A stretch of DNA of 64,000 nucleotides from Marinobacter mobilis (GTDB taxonomy: Bacteria > Pseudomonadota > Gammaproteobacteria > Pseudomonadales > Oleiphilaceae). A program made the position numbers and the translations under genes. Where the stretch lies: positions 62,001 to 126,000 of the forward strand of contig NZ_FNNE01000006.1 of assembly GCF_900106945.1 (NCBI RefSeq), in the 5' to 3' direction. Shown here piece after piece: positions 60,681-64,000 of this stretch; positions within the stretch are counted from its first letter, which is position 1, and each line of letters opens with the position of its first letter. The notes under the pieces are model-generated. The model did no database searches and was not told where the DNA came from. It saw only the letters and a list, made by a program, of their open reading frames with translations.

Positions 60681-61127
60681 TCATTCAGCTTTGGCGTCAG
60701 TCTCGCTGTTGGCCGGCTGGAGCTTCTGGGCCAGTTCACGCAGCTGCTCAATGGCATTGCGAGCCTGGGATTCCGCACGATCACGGGCTTCCACGATCTT
60801 CGGCTTTACTTCCGCCTGATAGGTTTTGCCAGCCTGGTCGCTGAAATAGGCGGTCACCATGTTGGCGTCCCACCACAGCTTCTTGCGCAGGTCGTAAGTA
60901 GCGACGTCGAACTGGCGTGCCAGTGACTTCAGAGACGGGTTCTTTTCGCGAACCTGAGCTACAACGTTGGCCAGAGTGGTCGGTTCAGAGACATCTGCGC
61001 CCATATCCGCCAATACTTTCTTCAGTTCGGCAGTTGCCCAATCCAGTGTCGGACGAACCTGATCTTCCAGGCGCTTGCGGGTTGCCTGAACAGATTCAAG
61101 GCTGTTTTTCAGGGATTCCTGAATCAT
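60681..61127 (-). CDS. Uncharacterised helical protein, possibly phasin-like
   Basis: The 148 residues start after a GAGGG ribosome site, lack cysteines, signal peptide or membrane helices, and appear almost wholly alpha-helical. Segments such as SLKNSLESVQATRKRLEDQV (3-22) and RDRAESQARNAIEQLRELAQ (about 115-134) look amphipathic. The layout recalls phasins and other granule- or envelope-associated helical proteins, but no diagnostic motif is present. Its strong terminator and stand-alone position indicate an independently regulated, perhaps abundant product. Confidence 0.75.
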   Translation of the reverse strand: MIQESLKNSLESVQATRKRLEDQVRPTLDWATAELKKVLADMGADVSEPTTLANVVAQVREKNPSLKSLARQFDVATYDLRKKLWWDANMVTAYFSDQAGKTYQAEVKPKIVEARDRAESQARNAIEQLRELAQKLQPANSETDAKAE

Positions 61128-61247
61128 TGTGCTGTCCCTCTAAAAAGGTGTTACCAAGTTATCTTGGAGCCAACTCTAGGGTTAATTTCTAGAATAATCA
61201 GCCTAGAATGGCGTCACGTAACGTAAACCGAGAATCTGGTGCCCGAA

Positions 61248-62369
61248 ATGACAAACAATGTGCTGGCTGTCCAGGAACCGCCCCTGGTGCTGAGCAGACC
61301 CGGAAATCGTGGATTGCAGGCCTGGGATGCGGCGGATGAGCTGCTGATAGAAGCAGCCCGTGAACGCCTGCAGCCAGGTCAGCGACTGGCTCTGGTGGAC
61401 GATGCCTTTGGGGCGCTGACCCTGGCCTTGCATGACCTTGAGCCGACCACCATCGCGGATAATGCGACCCTGCGAGGGGCACTGGCAGATAACGGCCGCA
61501 GCAACGGCCTTGAGGTCGAAGCACCAGAAGACTGGATGCGCCCCCCGCTGGGCCCGTTCGATGCCATCGTGATGAAAATCCCGCGTCAGATAGACTACCT
61601 GGAATACCTGCTGCGTTGGGCGAATGACGTATTGGTGCCCGGCGGACTGCTGATGGCCGGAGGCATGATCAAGCACATTCCCGACCATGGCGTGGGTGTG
61701 TTCAATCGCCTGGTGGTGACGGATCAGGTCTTGCCTGCGCGAAAGAAGGCGAGGGTGGTGGTTTGTCAGCCCGGTTCTGCCGGGCTGGCGGGTTGGGAGA
61801 AACAGTGGCTTGGCTACCGCCTGCCGGCGAGCGGTCTGGAATTACGGGCCTTGCCAGCGGTGTTTGCCCGCGATCACCTGGATCCTGGCGCGCACATGCT
61901 GATGCCCCAGGTCCGTGAGGCGGCGGCGTCACTGGCAGAGGGGGCCCGGGTGCTGGATCTGGCCTGCGGCAATGGCGTTCAGGGGCTGACGGCGTTGCTG
62001 GAGCGACAGGATCTTGCGGTCGAATTTTCCGATGTATCCAGCCAGGCGATTGCCAGTGCCAAAGCGAATGTAAAGGGAGCCTTTCCAGAGGCGGATACCC
62101 GTTTCGAGCATGGGGATGGCATTGCCGGAAATGCTGGTGAGTTTGACCTGATCCTGCTGAACCCACCGTTTCATGACGGCGGCGCGGTCGGCGATCACAT
62201 TGCCCTTCGGCTTTTCCGGCAGGCCCGTCGTCACCTGTCGCCAGGGGGGCAGCTGCTGGTGGTGGGTAATCGTCACCTGGGGTATCACAAGTCGCTGCGC
62301 CGGGATTTTCCCCAGGTCAGGCAACTCGATGCAGACCCCAGGTTTGTGGTGTTTGCCGCCAGTTACTGA
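61248..62369 (+). CDS. rlmG: 23S rRNA m2G1835 methyltransferase RlmG-like
   Basis: The product (373 residues; a GTG at 61239 would add three) has the RlmG N-terminal segment LQAWDAADELLIEAA, a degenerate first methyltransferase-like domain (VDDAFGALTLAL), and the catalytic domain with SAM motif VLDLACGNGVQGLTAL, acidic loop VEFSDVSSQAIASAKANV, and LLNPPFHDGGAVGDHIALRL. This matches E. coli RlmG (378). It converges with ribE with a 7-base overlap. Confidence 0.9.
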   Translation: MTNNVLAVQEPPLVLSRPGNRGLQAWDAADELLIEAARERLQPGQRLALVDDAFGALTLALHDLEPTTIADNATLRGALADNGRSNGLEVEAPEDWMRPPLGPFDAIVMKIPRQIDYLEYLLRWANDVLVPGGLLMAGGMIKHIPDHGVGVFNRLVVTDQVLPARKKARVVVCQPGSAGLAGWEKQWLGYRLPASGLELRALPAVFARDHLDPGAHMLMPQVREAAASLAEGARVLDLACGNGVQGLTALLERQDLAVEFSDVSSQAIASAKANVKGAFPEADTRFEHGDGIAGNAGEFDLILLNPPFHDGGAVGDHIALRLFRQARRHLSPGGQLLVVGNRHLGYHKSLRRDFPQVRQLDADPRFVVFAASY

Positions 62370-62977
62370 GGCTGTTGACGGTAGCCCAGGCGATCCAGGG
62401 TATCCACGATTGCCTGGGTCTGGCTGTCAATTTCAATGTTGACCCGATCTCCTACCGCCGTATCTGAGAAGGTGGTTGCCCTCAGGGTTTCCGGAATCAG
62501 GTGTACGTTGAAACAGTTGCCGGTCACTTCGCCAACGGTCAGGCTGGCGCCGTTGATGGCAATGAAACCCTTGCCGAAGACATAGCGGGTCCAGGCGGCT
62601 GGCAACTCGAACTGCAAGGTCCGGTTGTTCTCCGGCGTTTCAATGGCCACGCAGGTGGCCGTCGTATGGATGTGGCCGGACAGCAGGTGGCCGCCAATCT
62701 CGTCGCCAATTCTGGCGGCCCGCTCGAAATTCACCGCATCACCCGGCTTCAGGGCGCCCAATGTGGTCAGATCCAGGGTTTCCTGCATCGCATCAAACGT
62801 CAGGCAGCTGCCTTGTTGGCTGGTTACCGTGAGGCAGGTGCCATTGATGGCCACCGAAGCACCAATGCTGACGTTTTGAAGGTTTTCTTCAGGAAAACGG
62901 ATGGTGTAGGTGTTGAGCCCCGGCTGACTGTGAACGGCGTCAATGGTGGCAATACCCTGGACAATGCCTGTGAACAT
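62363..62977 (-). CDS. ribE: Riboflavin synthase alpha chain
   Basis: The enzyme makes riboflavin from two molecules of 6,7-dimethyl-8-ribityllumazine. The 204 residues start with the hallmark MFTGIVQGIATI and have two lumazine-binding repeats: VAINGTCLTV with FDAMQETLDLTTLG in the first, and IAINGASLTVGEV with HLIPETLRATTFSD in the second. No FMN riboswitch landmarks were seen upstream. The gene is not next to other rib genes within the window. Confidence 0.97.
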   Translation of the reverse strand: MFTGIVQGIATIDAVHSQPGLNTYTIRFPEENLQNVSIGASVAINGTCLTVTSQQGSCLTFDAMQETLDLTTLGALKPGDAVNFERAARIGDEIGGHLLSGHIHTTATCVAIETPENNRTLQFELPAAWTRYVFGKGFIAINGASLTVGEVTGNCFNVHLIPETLRATTFSDTAVGDRVNIEIDSQTQAIVDTLDRLGYRQQPQ

Positions 62978-63232
62978 GCAAGCTCTCTCTGTAATGGGAC
63001 GCCACCTGCCGGTAACCGTGGGAGGGGCTGAATCGTTGGGATGGGATCAAGGATAGCGGTCAGGATTGCCGGTGCCAAGGGGCGGCGGGCAGGGATGGGT
63101 TCGACTCAAGATATGATCGAGGCAGCCGATAAAGGCATAGATTGAGCTGAATTCCACTTTATCAAGAACTGGCGTCGCGCGTTCAGGGTCGCACGTCATC
63201 ATACGGCAACTGTCGAGAATGGAGCCGGCCTG

Positions 63233-63289
63233 ATGGCTGGGCTGTCTGAAAATCCATGGCTGATATCACTGAAACAGAACAGGAACTGA
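63233..63289 (+). CDS. Possible 18-codon upstream ORF
   Basis: An ATG with GGAG eight bases upstream encodes MAGLSENPWLISLKQNRN and stops at 63289, overlapping the start of the membrane protein gene in another frame. The main ATG at 63256 has no clear ribosome site, so translational coupling through this small ORF is possible. It could equally be chance. Confidence 0.3.
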   Translation: MAGLSENPWLISLKQNRN

Positions 63290-64000
63290 CACCGCCGGCG
63301 GGTACCGCGGTGCTTCGACCGGGGCGCCCGGCCGATCCGGTGGCCAGCGCACCGGGATCCGGTGAGCCGGTACCCGTTCAAAATACAGACGCCGCCGTTG
63401 ATGAGGCCGGGGCGGACATGGCGGCGGTTGCATCCCCGGTTGATGACCGTGTTGAACAGGACGCTGAACCTGAGTCTGAGGCGCCAGAACCCGTCAGCCC
63501 CAGTGCCATTGATGAGCTGTCCGCGGCCAAACGCCAGCAAAAGCTGCGTCTGTTGCTTCGCCAATGCGACAGGGTTTTGCTGCTTGATTTCAACCTGCTG
63601 GCCATGTCGTCCTGGCCGGATAATTATTCCGTCGCAGTCGCCCGGAGGCGCCGTGACCTGTGGCTGTTCAGCGTGACGCTCACGGGGTTGATCTTCCTTA
63701 CCGGCATGACCGGGCTGATTCCCGCCTGGGTGGCTGGTGGTGGCTTTGGCGCCTTTGTCATCATCTTGTTGGCGGGCGTGCCGGTTATTCGCCGCCTGTA
63801 TTCCGGCCACGAAACCTACCTTGAGCTGATCATGCGCCGACAGCGGTTGATGCGTGAAGCCCGCAAACACATTGCCCATCTTGAGGGGGAGGCAGGGCTG
63901 GTCTGGCAGTGTGCGCAAATGGCAGAGTTCAATAGCGCGTTGCGCTCGTCGCGGTTCCAGAAGTTGATCAGTCTTTCCGAACAGCGGGTGTTAGCACGTT
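63256..64000 (+). CDS. Uncharacterised inner membrane protein, 3' end beyond the window
   Basis: The frame is open from the ATG at 63256 to the window end (248 codons so far). An in-frame TGA at 63247 limits the start. Residues 1-90 are acidic and Pro/Ala-rich, probably disordered. Residues 92-140 are basic-helical (AAKRQQKLRLLLRQCDRVLL). Two membrane segments follow at about 140-160 (LWLFSVTLTGLIFLTGMTGL) and 164-180 (VAGGGFGAFVIILLAGVPV), then a charged helical region (YLELIMRRQRLMREARKHIA). I do not recognise the family. Confidence 0.75.
   Translation, partial: MADITETEQELTPPAGTAVLRPGRPADPVASAPGSGEPVPVQNTDAAVDEAGADMAAVASPVDDRVEQDAEPESEAPEPVSPSAIDELSAAKRQQKLRLLLRQCDRVLLLDFNLLAMSSWPDNYSVAVARRRRDLWLFSVTLTGLIFLTGMTGLIPAWVAGGGFGAFVIILLAGVPVIRRLYSGHETYLELIMRRQRLMREARKHIAHLEGEAGLVWQCAQMAEFNSALRSSRFQKLISLSEQRVLAR

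Noticed and set aside
62978..63100. FMN riboswitch upstream of ribE
   Set aside because: None of the conserved RFN-element blocks could be found on the minus strand before the gene.
1..64000. CRISPR arrays, tRNA genes, insertion sequences or prophage genes
   Set aside because: No regularly spaced repeats, cloverleaf-like sequences, transposases, integrases or terminal inverted repeats were noticed on reading both strands; a tRNAscan or ISfinder search was not possible.

Overview
This 64 kb window looks like a chromosomal segment of a polarly flagellated marine gammaproteobacterium, most likely Marinobacter or a close relative. The basis is high-GC coding style and a gene order close to that of Pseudomonas, Shewanella and Vibrio polar-flagellum loci (fleR-fliEFGHIJ ... 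fliKLMNOPQR-flhB ... flhA-flhF-flhG-fliA-cheYZAB-motCD-parC-parP-cheW, followed by ccm genes). Genus assignment rests on recollection of family sequences and synteny, not on a search. No tRNA, rRNA, CRISPR array, insertion sequence or phage gene was seen, and no gene-free stretch exceeds 300 bases.

Region 1 (1-16.3 kb) is the flagellar basal body and export apparatus. It opens with the 3' end of the sigma-54 activator fleR and a terminator, then fliEFGHIJ, a three-gene phosphorelay/partner-switch module resembling HsbA-HsbR-HptB, fliK, and fliLMNOPQR-flhB. GG-N10-GC sigma-54 promoters stand before fliE, fliK, fliL and flhA, consistent with a FleQ/FleR-type cascade. Region 2 (16.3-19.0 kb) is a minus-strand operon, upp-uraA-methyltransferase, that separates flhB from flhA.

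Region 3 (19.1-33.6 kb) carries flhA, the polar placement pair flhF/flhG, the flagellar sigma factor fliA, the chemotaxis core cheY-cheZ-cheA-cheB, the second stator pair motC/motD, and the polar array-positioning genes parC/parP with cheW and a DUF2802 protein. A very good sigma-28 promoter precedes parC. CheA has no obvious globular P2 domain; its linker instead has three copies of an ITD(D/E)EFE-LLD motif resembling the FliM CheY-binding peptide.

Region 4 (33.7-38.8 kb) is the least conventional part. It holds a 753-residue protein joining a PCMT-like methyltransferase-fold domain to a complete GspE/PilB-type secretion ATPase, translationally coupled to a MoxR-type AAA+ ATPase with no VWA partner nearby. 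Convergent to these lies a pair encoding a second FliK-like protein and a stand-alone FlhB C-terminal-domain protein.

Region 5 (38.9-46.1 kb) is a complete cytochrome c maturation operon ccmABCDEFGHI. Region 6 (46.1-53.1 kb) is a minus-strand moxR-DUF58-DUF4381-batA-batB/C-batD operon. Region 7 (53.3-64 kb) has a large NAD-dependent glutamate dehydrogenase, a 57-residue orphan, RsmC- and RlmG-type rRNA guanine methyltransferases, an LpxH-like metallophosphoesterase, a helical protein with a strong terminator, riboflavin synthase, and the 5' part of an unrecognised membrane protein running off the window.
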